From the NCBI GenBank assembly GCA_018881555.1, contig JACAXG010000053.1, positions 2,779,210-2,843,209 on the forward strand: a stretch of DNA of 64,000 bases, given 5' to 3'. Below are positions 24,601 through 38,439 of this stretch, in pieces. The notes beneath the pieces were generated by a model, which saw only the letters and a list, made by a program, of their open reading frames with translations, did not search any database and was not told the DNA's origin. Made by a program: the position numbers and the translations under genes. This stretch comes from Amblyornis subalaris. Taxonomy: Eukaryota > Chordata > Aves > Passeriformes > Ptilonorhynchidae. Positions within the stretch are counted from its first letter, which is position 1. The number at the start of each line of letters is the position of its first letter.

Positions 24601-27600
24601 TAGGGTTGGGTGTTGCTTTTTTATTTTTTATCTTTTTTTTTATGCTGGAATTNTCATATTTTCATTATCGAATTAATTGGCATATACAAACTCTTTCGTA
24701 TGTGCCAAGTAAAGAGTATTTCCACCTTCAGTAGCACTTTCTGTTTTGACATAAACTCATGTACAATGGGGTACAGACACTGTTAATATAGTTGTTGTGT
24801 CTGTTTCAAAGTTCCAGCAGGGAGCTGCTGCACTTGAGGGACTGTGATGGATTTGCGTTCTCCCAAAGCACATAGTCCAGGATTTCAGTTATGTCAAATT
24901 TCAAAAGTTGATATCTACGCAAAAACTATCATACCCAGGNCTAGATATATCTCTTGTGAGAGCTCTAATTACAGTTCTATTATTAAAAACTAGGTTATAA
25001 TACCTTTCTTTGATATCATTAAGTATTCCTGCAGAACTTCATTATTTTATAAATAAACTTCTTCTGAGAACAATGAAAAGTTCTTTCTGAATAAAATTAT
25101 ATTAAAGTATTATGTTCCACATTTTAAATATGGCTTTAAGTTTCAACTTATTGCATGCNATTTAGATGGCAAACCGAGGAGGTATCACTAAAGAAAATCA
25201 CACACTATTTCAATGATTACAANAGGGAATACAGAGGTCTCTTGGATTATCTTCTCCCNTTTCTCTTATACTTTAAATTTACTAAGTGTTTTATCTCACA
25301 AACATTGAAAGNCAACTTTTGGCCTTTCCTACTGAAACATTGATAATTTGCTTATAGATGAGTCACATACTGTAATCTTCAAAGATTATTGATGTTCTGG
25401 CTTGTANAAGAAGTAAAAACTAGAGAGAAACCTGCTCTTTTGAGAAACGGTAAGAGGGACCTGGAAAATGTATTTTCCCCACTTCTTCCATTTAGAGCAC
25501 CCTACCTCAACTTGCCAAAAAAAGTCTGAAGAGAGATACAGCCTCACCCATAGCAACTGTAATCTTCCTCACAGTTCTTCTGGCTTTTCCTAGATAGCCT
25601 TTCACAGGCTTCTTGGTAGNACTCCAGAGGTTCTAGGTTCTGCACATCACAGACAGAAAACTGTCAAGATTATGTAGTTGAAAGTTTGTTATGNATTTCA
25701 TGTTAGGGACTTGACTCCNTAGCTAAGAGGTAGCAGAGCTCACTGCTGAACTCGAGGCATCTGATCTGAAGTAGCTACACATGATCCAACTAAAACGTGA
25801 CTGCATGCATGGGCAGGAGGACGACTGCTTCCCTCCAGGCCTGTGATTTAAACAACAGTTTTCCCCCTCAGGTAAAAACTATATGTGGATTCTCAAGTTA
25901 TGCTAGTGATACATAAATTATAAAATTATTTCTCAACTATTTACNCCTTCTCACATTTAAAAGCATTATTTGTATTTACATCACAAGTCACGTGAAACAA
26001 CTTGCAAATATGAGTGTTTTGAAAGCTTAGTCTGAGAATTCACTGAGACAAGGTGCTTCAGACATTTAATTTTTAGGAAAGTAGTGCAGGTCTTTGGGAG
26101 AAAATGCACTATACACCCAACACAAATGAAGATTTAGAACATTTAGAACTAAGCTTTTACTTTGACTCTATAAGTACAGGATGTTTTAGTTATGGAGGGT
26201 GGTGGATGGATGAGAATTATCTGACAAAATTTCATTTAACCCTAAATATTTTACAGTTAATTAATTACCTGAATTTCATTATTCACAAATAAGAGAAATG
26301 AGTGATGTAATAAATTTGNCTTAATTCCAACCCTGTAGGCTAATCCACTCAAGACAGCACCTCTAGAACTACGTAGGAGTGAATAAAAACCAATTCTACA
26401 ATGAAAGTAATTCATTTAGCACTTTTACAAAGCTGACAATGATGAGAAATCACTAACAAGGAGTAGCCTGTTAACTGAAATCGATTCCACAGCTAGAAAC
26501 AAAGATGGATTTGAAACACTGAAAACAAGGTAGGAGAAGAAGAGGGACAAATTGTAGATTTCACATGGAGATCCGCTTTCATGTTTAGAAGGCCACCNCT
26601 CTGAGTCATTAGAAGAGGGACAAACACTGTCCCGGGACAGCACATAGCTCTTAACTGTGATCCTTCATGTTACAGCAAAGGCCTCCTGTATTTTTGTCCT
26701 AAAAACTCCAGAAAGAAATAGAGTTTGCATGGCATGTGACTACCCTGANGAGAGGGCAGCACACAGGCAGGCAGCAGGAACTCCTGAGCTTACCAGACAT
26801 ATGTGCTTTCCAATCAGACCAAGTATTCTGGTGTTACATGTAACAGTTTCCTAGGACAAGAGTAATTTCTTCAAGACTCAAATATCTAGAGTTTTTTGAT
26901 AGTTGAAATAAGATGACCTTGNTGAAAACCCCAGTGATGCNTCAGGCAAAGAAAAACTTGAATCACAGTGTTTAGGAGGTTTTCCTCAGAGCCCAAATGA
27001 AGTAGAATGAGATTAGTACTATTACAAATGTATGTTTACAAATGTATTTTCACATGCAACTAAAAATACTATTATAAAACTCAAGTAAAAAGTAGCTAAA
27101 ACATCATTAAAGTACACTTCAGAGAATTACAATTGGAGAAAAGGCCTCTAGATCATTCAGATGACNGAGTCAAACCTAACAGTAAAAGCATCAGCTGATA
27201 GGTATTTTCTAAATGCTTCATAATTCTTCTTGTTATTCTGCAGACTTGGTACAAGTTTCCTTAGTAATTACAAGCTTTGCTATTCCATAAAACAATCATT
27301 TCTGAGAAAACAATGCTCTAGGAGCATGACATTTTTTTTAGCTATAGAAGCAAAACAGTTATTCTTCATTTTCCACAACTGTTTCTGTGACCATAACAAG
27401 GCCTAACTGGTAATGCATTTCAAATTAGGCTGTATCAGATGATTGTTGCTGGGGCTACTTTTTCACATATGGAAAACCAAGATTACAAATTACTCAAGCT
27501 GAAATCTCACTATTGTCAAGTAACAGTAAATAATTACACCTTTCACCTTCTGTGAAGNATTTGCATTATCAGAGCCACAATAAAGTTACCTTTTCCTTTT

Positions 27601-30600
27601 ATTTTTTTTGCAATAGTACCATGNTGCTAATTCCTTTTGTTTGTGATTCAATAGAGCTCCCAGAGCTTTCCTTTGCTTCATTTCAGCCAGCCCAGCTATC
27701 CCTCCACTTCTGTATGCATATGTTTTACTGCTGTCCTAAATATAATACTTCACAGTTGTCTTGTAATTCATCATTTGTTCAAGACTGTATTTCATCCTGA
27801 TCCAGCCCTCCAAACCGCTGGACATCTCTGCTGTAAAGATGCTGAGCACAAATGTGTGCTGTCTAAATCACTTGAATCGGTATTAGAAAATGCTCTNGAG
27901 CATGGAAAAGCCAAGTGAGGGACTAAACCACTGCTGAGAATGTTTTCCAACATTATGGTGGTTGTATTCAGATTATCTTTCTTCTCTTTTTCAATGAGTA
28001 GAATCAGATGGGACACAATCAAAAGCCAGACCAAACAGAAGATATATCAGAGCTACTATTTCATTGCTGTCTATTGCCATGTAAAATGACAAGTGATGGG
28101 ATTGATTTGTTTTATTACTGGCAAATATGCTTGAGTAATTATACTCCAGGAATTAAAAAAAAAAAGTTTCAGCAAATTAATACTTCAAGCTGATTTTTCC
28201 CTGTGTATTAAAGATAAAATCATTATATACTGCCAGAAGGNCATGCTTTGAATAAATTATTTATTTGGTCTTTTTTTTTCCACTACATTTATGATATACC
28301 ATTCTCAAAAGTAACTATTTCAAAACAAACTATAATTGACTTTCATAATTTGTTAACTGGATCACACCTCATATCTGACCTTGCTCTTCTCCAATCCATC
28401 TGATTTTATTAAATTTGTAACTGCAATTAGAAAAAAAGAAAAGACAAGTCTAATAGNAGAAAAGCCTTTATATACTAGAAANAGAACAAAGGAGTCCAAC
28501 AAACAGTAATACAGATGCATTACTAGTTAGAGAAAAGGCAAAGTAAATTGAGGCAGAGAACATTTTGAGAGAAGGATGNCTTCTTACACTTCAATTGCTG
28601 CTGAAATCAAAGGAATAAAGCTTGGACATTTTTTCCTAATAACTCAGTCAACTGCATTTAGTAATATCTGAGACTTGTACCTGTTACCTTGAAAACTAAG
28701 CCTCAGTGTAGGAATATTAGGTTTGTTTGTTTTTTTTTTTTTTAATATACAAAATATATTTTAGTCAATTAATAAATAAATAAACAAAGAAATATATTAC
28801 CTTAGNGAACTGAGCATTTATCCATTTTGTGAAAGTTTTCTTTTGAACATCTTCCCGTTCATCTGCCAGAGAAAAGTAAAGCACTTCATTAGAATTATTC
28901 AACAAAATAGTACAATATNACTGATTAATGTTTTAGTCTTGGTTTATTGTAAAGCTACTAATAACGCTTCAAACACAGTCAGGAAATCTGTTTGGATGTA
29001 TTCAGTCCTGGACAATTACATCAATATATTTTGAAAGTCTACAGGTGCCCTTCAGAGTCATGGTCTATATCCCTAGTTCATCTGACCTATCCTGTGGTTT
29101 CCTTTCTTCTGGAAGAGTAGTATCTGAAATACCCCATTCTAATTTTGANTTTCATATAGGTATGAAAAAACCCCAAACATGTCATCTGATGGTTTTGGCA
29201 TCAGGAAACTCTTCTACAGCACTTCTAGAAAAGTACTTGAACTAACAAGATTATGTGCATCTCCTCAAATTGCTTGAGGAAGTGAAGCCTTTTGGACCAC
29301 AACAATAGTTCTCCATGGGCACCTCCTGCCATACCTTATGCCTTTTCTAACTTCAACTATTTACCTGCCATAAATTGTTATATATGTTTCCTCCAGTGGA
29401 AAAAGAAAAAAACTGAAACAAAACAAAACATAACAACAACAAGACATTTGTCCAGCCATACATGAAATTCTTTCTGAATCCTTTAATATGAAAACCTTGT
29501 AGAGGGAGATGATTTATCTTAGGCCTTGATTTCTGTATCTAAGTTATAAGTACAGTCTCGATGCNGAATGGAACTGGGCAAAAAAAGGTACAATTCTGAT
29601 GTCTTTTATATAGGTTGAAAGAGAAAAATTATTTAAAACTAGAACTTTGTAAGCATTTGCTCAAGAAGATCTATTAGGCATCATTCCTGAAATANAAAGG
29701 ACAGACTCCTTTGCTTGACAAAACAAAATCAAACACAACCTGAACTATAGGGCATACNTGGAAAAGGGTGCAGAATGCTTACACTAAACTAAAGTTCACT
29801 CAATGCAGCCTTTTGGTTTGCAGTAAAATTCTCTACACTTCTTAAATAAAAAGGGATATTAAATTCCCATCTGAAATGTTCAGCAATTAATAATGTTAAT
29901 GGATTCAGCTAAATTTGAAAGGCAAGTATAGATGAGCTACAAGAGAAATGCACAGCATTAATAATGTACTTTGATTTCCCTCCCTCCACCCGTCCAAGGA
30001 GCCAAGACAAGGCAAATCTTTTTGATACAAATATATCTTTTGTTCTTAAAACCTCAACTCAATAGCATTTAAAAATACGTTTCCACCAGAATGTTTTCCA
30101 GTTTCAAAGGNACAATATTCTCCTGAAAAAATACTGGAGTTTGCAAAGTCGCTATTTCTTTATAAAGAACTACTGCGAACATGAAGAGCATATTCTAATT
30201 GTGTTCAGACAATCATGGGTGATAAAACTGACAACACAATAGTTCGACTGGAAACTTGCCGTANAAGACATGCATTCTATACACTCTGCCACTAATATAT
30301 GACTATTTCCTACAATAAACTTCTAGAGTTCCATTGCTATCTATCCCAAATAATGCTTCCAGCTTCATCCTTTGGCTGAAAGTGGTACTTGAATAGTTAG
30401 AGACTCATCTAAAAGCAACAGCATGTGAAAGAGCTGCATGNTTTTTGGTAATACACGATGCTAAAGCTGTTAAAAATTTTATTTTTCCCCACAAGCAACA
30501 CTNCTCTCTTTGCTGACTGTTAGTAAGTTGTTTATTATATGAGTTTTTTTCATTCCATGTGCAGTACACAGAAGATGAGAGAAGAAAGATATGTTTTGTT

Positions 30601-30900
30601 GGTGGAAGATACATATTCAGTCTGATGTTATATTACAAACTTCTTCAGCAACTTCATAAAAATGTTACACGTAAGTAGCTGTTTCTGTTTAATCATCTCT
30701 ACTAAAACTGCGAAATGCAAATGGATTNGAAGATAAATATGTGGCATTTCCATTTTCTCAAATGGAAAGAGAAGAAAACCCACTTCTTTCAAACTGTTCA
30801 AACTTCTGCTTTTCCACCCCAGGTGGCTATAATATCNTATCTAGTAACAGAGTAGGTTTGTTGTTTTGNTTTTTTNCCCCCACAAAGTTANATGTGAGTG
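24601..30900. other. unique stretch dense in single ambiguous bases
   Basis: About 39 isolated ambiguous bases (counted by eye) fall between 24653 and 30891, far more than in neighbouring blocks. Otherwise the DNA is ordinary AT-rich non-coding sequence. A 14-base T run lies at 28730-28743. No gene or transposon is recognised, but the ambiguous bases would hide short frames. Confidence 0.7.
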
Positions 30901-32620
30901 ATTTAACTGCTACGCACCAATTAATTCATGTCCACTGTGAACCGGGAACAGTGTCTCCTGAGAAAAATGAGTCAACCCACAATTTGAATGTTTGAAACTT
31001 ATTCAAAGTTCAGGCAATGCTCTACTGCTTTGTAAACACAGATCTATTCCACTGCTATGGTCTTTATGCAGAGATCATTGCACGCACTTTTACCTCTAGG
31101 TGCTTGCTCTGACAAGTTTATACCACAACAATTTGTTAGTGACAACCTCCTAACCTAAAAAAGAATCAATCTTTTGGTTATGCATGGCATGATTTCCCCA
31201 TTGTAAACATGATCTTTTCAAAAGAGGTGTTCTCCTAGCCCGGATTTATGGATTGCATGCTTGATGTGGAAGCTGAATGACATTTATCTAGGTGCTGCAG
31301 AAACTCCTCTGCCACTTTCATAATGCTGTGTTTATAAGAGATCCTTCGGCAGCGAGCTGGTGAATGTCCTTGCAGGTGTTTTTACTGTGAGACAAGAATA
31401 ATCAAATGGCCATGCAGGTAATATCTTCATCTGTTCAAGAGTAATACAGTATGTTTATTTCTTTTCTTTCAAGCTGAAAGAATTGCAGAAGAGGGTACTG
31501 CCTCTCTTCAGGTTAAATCTAAACATGAAACACTGCATGGATCCTGAACTGCTTTATCAAAATAACAATGTAATCCCTTCCCACAGCAAAAATGCTTTTC
31601 TCAAATTGATGGACATTGAGTGGAATAGGCTTAACCTCATTTTCTGCAGGTTATCAGCTCAGAAAATGAATGCTCTGAGGTCTACAGCAAGCCTTCCAGA
31701 AAACAGATACTGAGCAGAGAGATTTAGCCAATTTTCATGCCCTACAGCCTCTAGTACCACTGAACAGACTTTGTTTTAAGTACAACACATTCACAAATGC
31801 AACTTATAGTTCTGATCTATTTCTGGTAGGATGAGCATCCAGCTTTGTGACTGTGAATGCAAACCTCTCAGATTAGGTAACTGCACATTTGACTTTTGAA
31901 GTATTATTCCAAGTTAGGCCTCATAATAAATTATGACCTGGAGAGAAAGTGCGGTATTAATGAAGCTAATCATCTGACAAAGGACAGTTCTGAGACTAAA
32001 TCAGGCAGCAAGGCTGATAGAGACAAGTGGTACACTGAAGGATGCTTAGGAAAAATCATGATTCAACAGAACAAAAAAGCTATTATTAATGGCAAATGGT
32101 CACCATGCAATTTTCCTAGATACTGGATAGCTCATATTTGCAACCTACTGCTCCAATGCAATTCCTATCTATTTTCCACAATAAAAACTCCAGCATTATG
32201 TTGTCATCTCTTAGTAAACTGCACTTATTACTACACTTATTTTTCCACATCACTCTATCCCCTCAAATACCACCAAACACATTAAATAAAAAATGGCAAC
32301 AAAATATTTAAAATGTCTTGTATCTTCTAGATACTACTCTGAAAGTACACAGAACAGTGTTAACAAGTCATTAAAAAGTAATACTTTTAAACAATTTGAG
32401 CTGACAAATAACAAGCAGATTGTAAAATGAACCAAGGTTCAAAAACATGCACTATGGATGTCACTACATCTTCTCATTTGTATGATAAAGGCCACTTTCC
32501 CACAGAAAACATGGAGGAGGAAGAAGGAAATTTGCACACTTTGGTGCATCCTTCACTGTTTTTCTAAAGGATCTTCAACCTCTCAACTCTGACACACCTG
32601 AATAAATATTTCTTTCACAA
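30901..32620. other. unique non-coding stretch
   Basis: The longest frame, 129 codons at 31896-32285 plus, has no recognisable domain. The part 31230-31420 (around GATCCTTCGGCAGCGAGC) has balanced composition and no repeat signature; it could be a conserved element but nothing proves it. Confidence 0.45.
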
Positions 32621-32770
32621 ACTCACAGAATGGCTGAGATTGTAAGGGACATCTGGACATCATGTGGTCCAACTGCCCCAGGCAAGCAGGGTCACCTAGA
32701 GCAGAATTTACAGGACCGTGTTGAGTGCGGTTTTTTAGCATCTCCAAGGATGGAGACTCCACAGTGTCTC
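32621..32770 (-). mobile_element. CR1 LINE remnant, minus strand
   Basis: Antisense CR1 3'-end text is recognisable though diverged: ACTCACAGAATGGCTGAGAT, GGACATCATGTGGTCCAACT, GGCAAGCAGGGTCACCTAGA and CTCCAAGGATGGAGACTCC. The 3' end is at the left. Similarity fades after about 32770, and the next 150 bases may be more of the same element too decayed to read. No coding capacity. Confidence 0.85.
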
Positions 32771-33224
32771 TTCCTATAGCTTACAACATCAAGACTGCAT
32801 CTTCTGCCTTCCACAGATCTGGGTAGTGGTTTCCAATGCAAGTGGCTTAGAAGATTCTTCTCTAGAGTTGGTACAGCCCAATTTCTAAAATTAGAAGACA
32901 TTGTACTGGTATATGAGGGGTATGGGAAACGAGCCATATCTTCAGATTATAAACTTCAATTTTAAACAAACAAACAAAATATAATTGTCATTATTGTGTC
33001 AATAAAGATGTGACATTTGTAGAGTATTTGAATCCCTCAGAGACGGGCAGTGATAGGAGGCTCGGTTGTACGATAGAAGATTTTATGAGGCCTTCAGCAA
33101 GCAGTTCCATCACAGGTAGGAACACAAACAGGAAAGGAGGAGGCTTTTTCTGTTACCCAGTGTTGCCCTGAGCTGCGTTAAACAAGAATTGCATAGTTAC
33201 ATTTTGTCTACCAGAAACTAAAAG
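32771..33224. other. unique non-coding stretch
   Basis: No recognised gene. An (AAAC)n microsatellite of about four units lies near 32964-32978. Confidence 0.5.
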
Positions 33225-33295
33225 CAGGAAAGATAGGAAAAAAAAAAAAGGAAAGAAAAAAGAAAAAGGAAGAAAGAAAAAAAATAAAAAAAATT
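33225..33295. repeat. A/G purine tract
   Basis: About 70 bases almost entirely A and G on the plus strand, with only two T interruptions. On the minus strand it translates as runs of phenylalanine inside a 140-codon frame (33153-33575), so that frame should be treated as an artefact of low-complexity sequence. Confidence 0.9.
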
Positions 33296-33326
33296 TCAAA
33301 GCTGGAAACTTTGAAACAATGGTGTT

Positions 33327-33350
33327 GAGGCAGGTGTCGAGGCAGGTGTC
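33327..33350. repeat. 12-bp exact tandem duplication
   Basis: The unit GAGGCAGGTGTC occurs twice head to tail (33327-33338 and 33339-33350). It is a probable recent replication-slippage event, about 30 bases from the purine tract. Confidence 0.9.
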
Positions 33351-36300
33351 AATTCCCTCATTCATGGCAACTGCAGTTTCATTGGAACAGTGCACTTTAG
33401 AGAATAAAACCATCAAAATTGCTATTTGATTTTCTAGCAGCCAAACAATGCAGATCGAGAAAAGGTCAGGATTTTCTTCGGTGAGTGGGAGTGAGTACCA
33501 GCAATGGTGGGAACACCAGGAACAAAAGAGGCCACAGATAGTCACATTATTGATACTGTGGCTCCATCGACTCACTATTCTTGGAGATTTTCAGTGCATT
33601 GTTACAATACTCTGCCAGTAACTACAACTGCTGAGAAATGTTCCCTTCCCAATCTTGCTTATCTGAGGGGGTAAGAAGAAATCAATGCAATACAATGACT
33701 GAATGATATTTGAGTGGACTAGCTTTGATTTTTAGTCATTGAGGTCATCCAAGACATTCACAAGCTGACAGGAAATACAATAGACTGCTTTGACAGACAG
33801 CCAATGAATTTAAGTCTATTGCTCATGTAAGGCAATACAGAACATGCAATTCTTTGTCCATCTTCTATAAATATACTGATGAGCAGTGTGTTGACTTGAT
33901 CTGAATATTGTTAAAACTCCCTGTTCCCTGTGCTACCCCTTGAGACTTTACTGTGGAACCAGAGTGAAATCACCATAATCAGACCATCTCAGGCTTTTCA
34001 AAACACTGATGAACCTATTCAAATGCTCAGCAGAAATGGAACACTGAAAACCCTCATTAATATAGATTTAAAAAAAAAAAAAAGTACAACTAAATCCCCT
34101 GAAAAATAGTATACCAAAATTTTCTGAGAAAGACTTGGTAAGATTTAAGGCAAATTTAGGAAATGAGCGGGTGTATCCCTAACCAAAAAACCAATCTCAA
34201 CTCTGTTCCCCCCATTTCCCTCAAATATGGAAACTGAGAGAAAGGGATTCCATTTACTGATCAGAGGACAAAAGAGAGGATGGCTATAAGACCCAACCTA
34301 CAAGATTTCTACTGTCAGATTGGTGCAGCAGGTTGAACTACTGAACCGCCTTGCCTAGATTGAAAGTCAGGCTGAGAAAACCTTTCATTTTTCTTATTTC
34401 ATTATGTTAGTTGGAATTGTTCTCTCATTATAAATGTTTTAGGGAATTCCTGACTTTTCCTATTTTTTTAATTCTTTAAGGCATTGCAGGTGTTTATATA
34501 AGGCCTCACTCTTCTGATCTAACTTTGACTAATTATCTGTTTAGAGAAAAACTACTGAGTGCTTTTGAGGACCAGTGTGGATGTCATGTGTAGAAAAGGA
34601 GTAGGAGCAGCACAAAGGATACAGAACAAAGCAGACCACCAGCCTGGAACAGAAGATAAAAAAAGAAAATAAAACAAAACCAACAAAACCAACTACAACA
34701 ACAAAAGAAAAAAGAAAAAAATGAGGAAGGGGTGCAGCAGAAGACAGAAGAGGAAGTAAACACCTTTACCCTGGCTTAAGGGGGGAAAAAAGGGAAAAAC
34801 ACTTCTAGAAAAGTAAGAGTGGTATGGGAAAAAGCAGATATAAACACTTCCTTTCTAGAAAGAAAAAAGGGGTGATATTTGGTAGCTAGAAGATCATATG
34901 CAGGGAAGCAGTGAGTTTGAACAAAAGAACTACTGAAGCATGTGCTGCTTAGTCATAAAGATTTGACTAGCATCCAGAAGTACCAGAATAATACAAATAA
35001 GCTACATATGATTCCTAAAACAATAATGGGCAGCTGTGAAATGTACACACAGATCTCTGTTTGAACAAATTCATGTAATTTGCTGCATGTTTGTTAACCA
35101 CCCTCCACCCTTTCTCATTTCTTTTCCCTAAATAAATTGTACCATGTGCAACTCCCAAGACAAAAGCAGGAGAACAATTTCAATGAAATTTAAAAAGAAA
35201 AGAATCAGGATGTCAGCTCACATTTCCAGAATATCTTAAGTATACACAACATGGGGTGTTCAGCTCCAATTCATACATTGGCAATGGCATTCCCAGGAGT
35301 TGGCCCAGTACTACTCTGGTCTACCACACACGAATACACTTTAGGAACTCACTGTACTTCTCCATCTCTATGGATTTGACATGAAGGACCTGTAATGTGA
35401 CACTGACAGGACACCTGCCTCAGGTGCTGGTGACCCACTCCTGCCTTAACCTTTCAAAGACAAGGACGTGAAAGGGTTTTCAAAACACACTCTACCAAAA
35501 ATACCTTGGTCTCCTAGTTATTAACAGCTTTTCACACTCAAGCTTAACTATTTTTGTATGTTGGGATTTTCTTTATCATTTTCTAACCAACAATTACTTT
35601 GGATCCAGTAAGTTTTTCCCAAAGGGAAATCACAAGTAAAATGAGAACTAAAGAACCCCAGTGCTTCACTACATCAGATTTCTCTGCAAAAGATAAATAA
35701 CTTCTCAAAGAACTAACCTATCTCTGCCTAAGAAGCTGGTGCTTCAAAAGGAATTCAGCTTATTACTTATTATCCTTTCATGGGAATATATAATTATTCA
35801 TTTGTCTATTCACTTGTGTATTAGCAATGTCCCCTTTTTTATCTATTTTTCAATGTCACGTACATATATTGGCAAATGAAAAGAAGCCTTGATAACATTT
35901 TTATAGAAGGCCATGCTATTTTAGCATCATACCATTGCTATAACAGTATTTTCTGAATATACTATAGAACGTGTAATATATCTTTAAATGAGGTAATATA
36001 TTCGTCTTAAACCCCCACACTAGTCAGAAGTGCTGTACCAGCTGAAACCACTGCAGCCTCCTGGAACTTGCAGAATATTGTATGATTTAACTGTATTATC
36101 AACTATTTGGCAGTCAGACACCAATGAAATCATGTTGTCAGTACATCCAAGTGCCTTGAAAAAAATACCAATGACGATGATTTAACAGCATTTCTTTTTC
36201 ACTTGCAAGATCTGTCTGCATAGTGTTATAAAATGTACTAAATCAGGGAAGAATACCAATATTACCAAAATGTGAAAGAAAAGTAGGAGTTGGTCAATAC

Positions 36301-36483
36301 CAACTTGTCAAATGAGCATATTTGAGCAAAATACCTTAGTATTTCTTGATGGATTAATTTGAACAGGATTTTTTTTTCTGTTCTCGTTTACAGATCAGGA
36401 AAGCACAAGTTACATGCAGTTAAGACCTCATGTGATGTTACATAAAAGCAACAGAAATGCTTTTTGCCACATAGATTTAATAC
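33351..36483. other. unique non-coding stretch
   Basis: No gene or recognised transposon, and almost no frames reach 60 codons between 33600 and 36800. An A-rich segment lies at about 34655-34728 (AAAACCAACAAAACC type) and a 14-base A run at about 34070-34083. Confidence 0.6.
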
Positions 36484-36505
36484 TACTATTATTATTATTA
36501 TTATT
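36484..36505. repeat. (ATT)n microsatellite
   Basis: About seven ATT units followed by TTTATAAATAAA. Simple sequence, probably length-variable. Confidence 0.9.
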
Positions 36506-36919
36506 TTTATAAATAAAATTTATTCAACTCCACAGCCAAGCCCTATAATTTATACCACAGCTGACGAAAGATACATTGATACATTAATTTTCAAAAAACA
36601 ACTAATGACATTTAAGGTCAATTAGCAGAAATCCCACTGTGCTCGGAGTAAGGAAGCAATATTTGCTACTCAGCCCCCTTTCTGGTTGTTGTTCTGGCTT
36701 GGACAAAAGGCTAGAATCTGACTGACATTTAAAAAAACCCCACAATATATAACTTCTTTGAAGGAGTGACAAGAAGTAGTAAACAGATTAAATAGGTTCT
36801 GACTGTAGTAACTCTGGTTTCAGAGTGTCTTACTTTTAACCCAATTTTGTTCCTTCCCAGAGAAAATGGGAATTACTATCTGAAGACAGACAGAATCAGT
36901 ATCAGCCTTTTTTCCCCCT

Positions 36920-37375
36920 TGAGAGCACGTGAGTATTTCCACACTCTGCTCCTTGTGCAGGAAGGACAGCGGCATTCGGACAGAACGAAAGGCACAAGCC
37001 AGGGCCTGGCAGCAGCCGTCCCTCTGCAAGCCCTATTGAACAGCCAGCACCAGAAAACCTCCTCGGTTAGACACTAATAAAATTGGTTTGTGTGCACAGC
37101 ACCCTCAGTGACAACCTGTAATAAGCACTGTTACTCCTCTGTACCGAGGATCTGAGAACTGCTGGAACTAACTCAAAGTGAAAGCGAGCGCTCTCCCCCC
37201 GGCTGCTGTTTAACCAGCCGGCTCGGAGAGAAGCCCAGCACCATAAATGTCCCTGTCACCGCTGCGGCAAGAGTTACAGGCCGGAAAACAGCAGCACTGG
37301 TAGCTCCTGTATTTCAGCCACATCACCAAAACCAAACAAAAAGTCCCCCCAAAATAAGGAACTTCTTTCGGAAAA
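36920..37375. promoter_or_regulatory. CpG cluster, candidate promoter or enhancer
   Basis: By hand count 16 CpG dinucleotides lie between 36926 and 37370, in a window where CpG is otherwise scarce; the 80 bases just upstream have none. The block is GC-richer than its flanks. It includes the E-box CACGTG (36926-36931) and a hairpin with arms CCGGCTG / CAGCCGG (37199-37205 and 37215-37221). Frames on both strands cross it (36847-37077 plus, 37210-37503 minus) but match nothing I recognise. It could be an unmethylated promoter of an unannotated transcript, an enhancer, or a decayed GC-rich transposon. Confidence 0.35.
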
Positions 37376-38439
37376 ACTTTAAACAGCTCTTTTTGGTTTT
37401 CACCAGGAGGGTTCCAGGCACTGGGAGGATGAAAACTGTGATAAAGGAGTTGTGGCCAACACTNAACTTGGCTTGTCAGGACAGAGCGGCTGACAAGGTT
37501 CATGGGGTTTTTGGTTTGTGTTTTTTAAACCTCGGAAGGGAGATCAGCATTCAGCTGATCAGCAGGCAATCTCAGAGTAAGACATGACAGAGGCACTGCA
37601 TGGGAAGTATTACCACAACAGAGAATAATTACTAGAAATAAAAAAAATAATGGTTATGTAACTAGATAAAATTATCCACGACTTTCATATCTATAACCTT
37701 TATTAAAAAATACACAATTATTTCTGTTTTGTTCAGAAAACAGAAGATAAATGCTTACTGCTAAACTGACTGTGTCCTTCCTTAGCTGGAGATTTTTACC
37801 ATCTAGGTTTCTATTTCTGTTCAAATATGAGCAATAGAGGACAGGGGACTAAGGACAGTAACATTAATTCATGAGCCAGCCAGAGCAGAACACATCAAAA
37901 AGGGGAAATAGGAGCCCACAACTTTCTGAATTATAGACTTTCAACTAATAACAAATGAAGCTGAAAGAAGCATCAGGATTCAAAAGAGGTAATCAGTCTA
38001 AAACACATTAGTACCTAGCGTTTCACACAACCTTCTGATGTAAAAATGAAATTGCTGTTCTGTTTTCAGCAAATGCCACCTAGTGATGCATAGTTGCAAA
38101 TCTTTGAACCTCTTTGATTTTTATGTATAGTCCCAGATTTTCTGATTTGCTCCTATGAAAAAAAAAAATCAGGCAAGGGTTCTACACGGTCACAGACTCT
38201 CAAAATTCATGTCACACACGTGCTGAACACAGAGGAGGATGGGTTAACCATACGTGAAGGACCAACATTTGTTTCAGTTTGTATTAAAATATTCATTGCA
38301 AACAAGCATGATAAGTACACTGTGGTAGCTAGCACTAGTCTGTAATATTTCAAGTTCTTTTTTTGTTGCTCTGTCAAAAGCANTTAGAGAACAGGCTGTT
38401 CTAGTCTGCCTGACTGACTGCTGTCTACTTTATTTCATC
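37376..38439. other. unique non-coding stretch
   Basis: No gene or transposon recognised. The composition returns to AT-rich and CpG-poor after about 37380. Confidence 0.55.

Noticed and set aside
33153..33575. 140-codon minus-strand open frame
   Set aside because: Its central part is a phenylalanine run produced by the A/G tract on the other strand. Low-complexity artefact.
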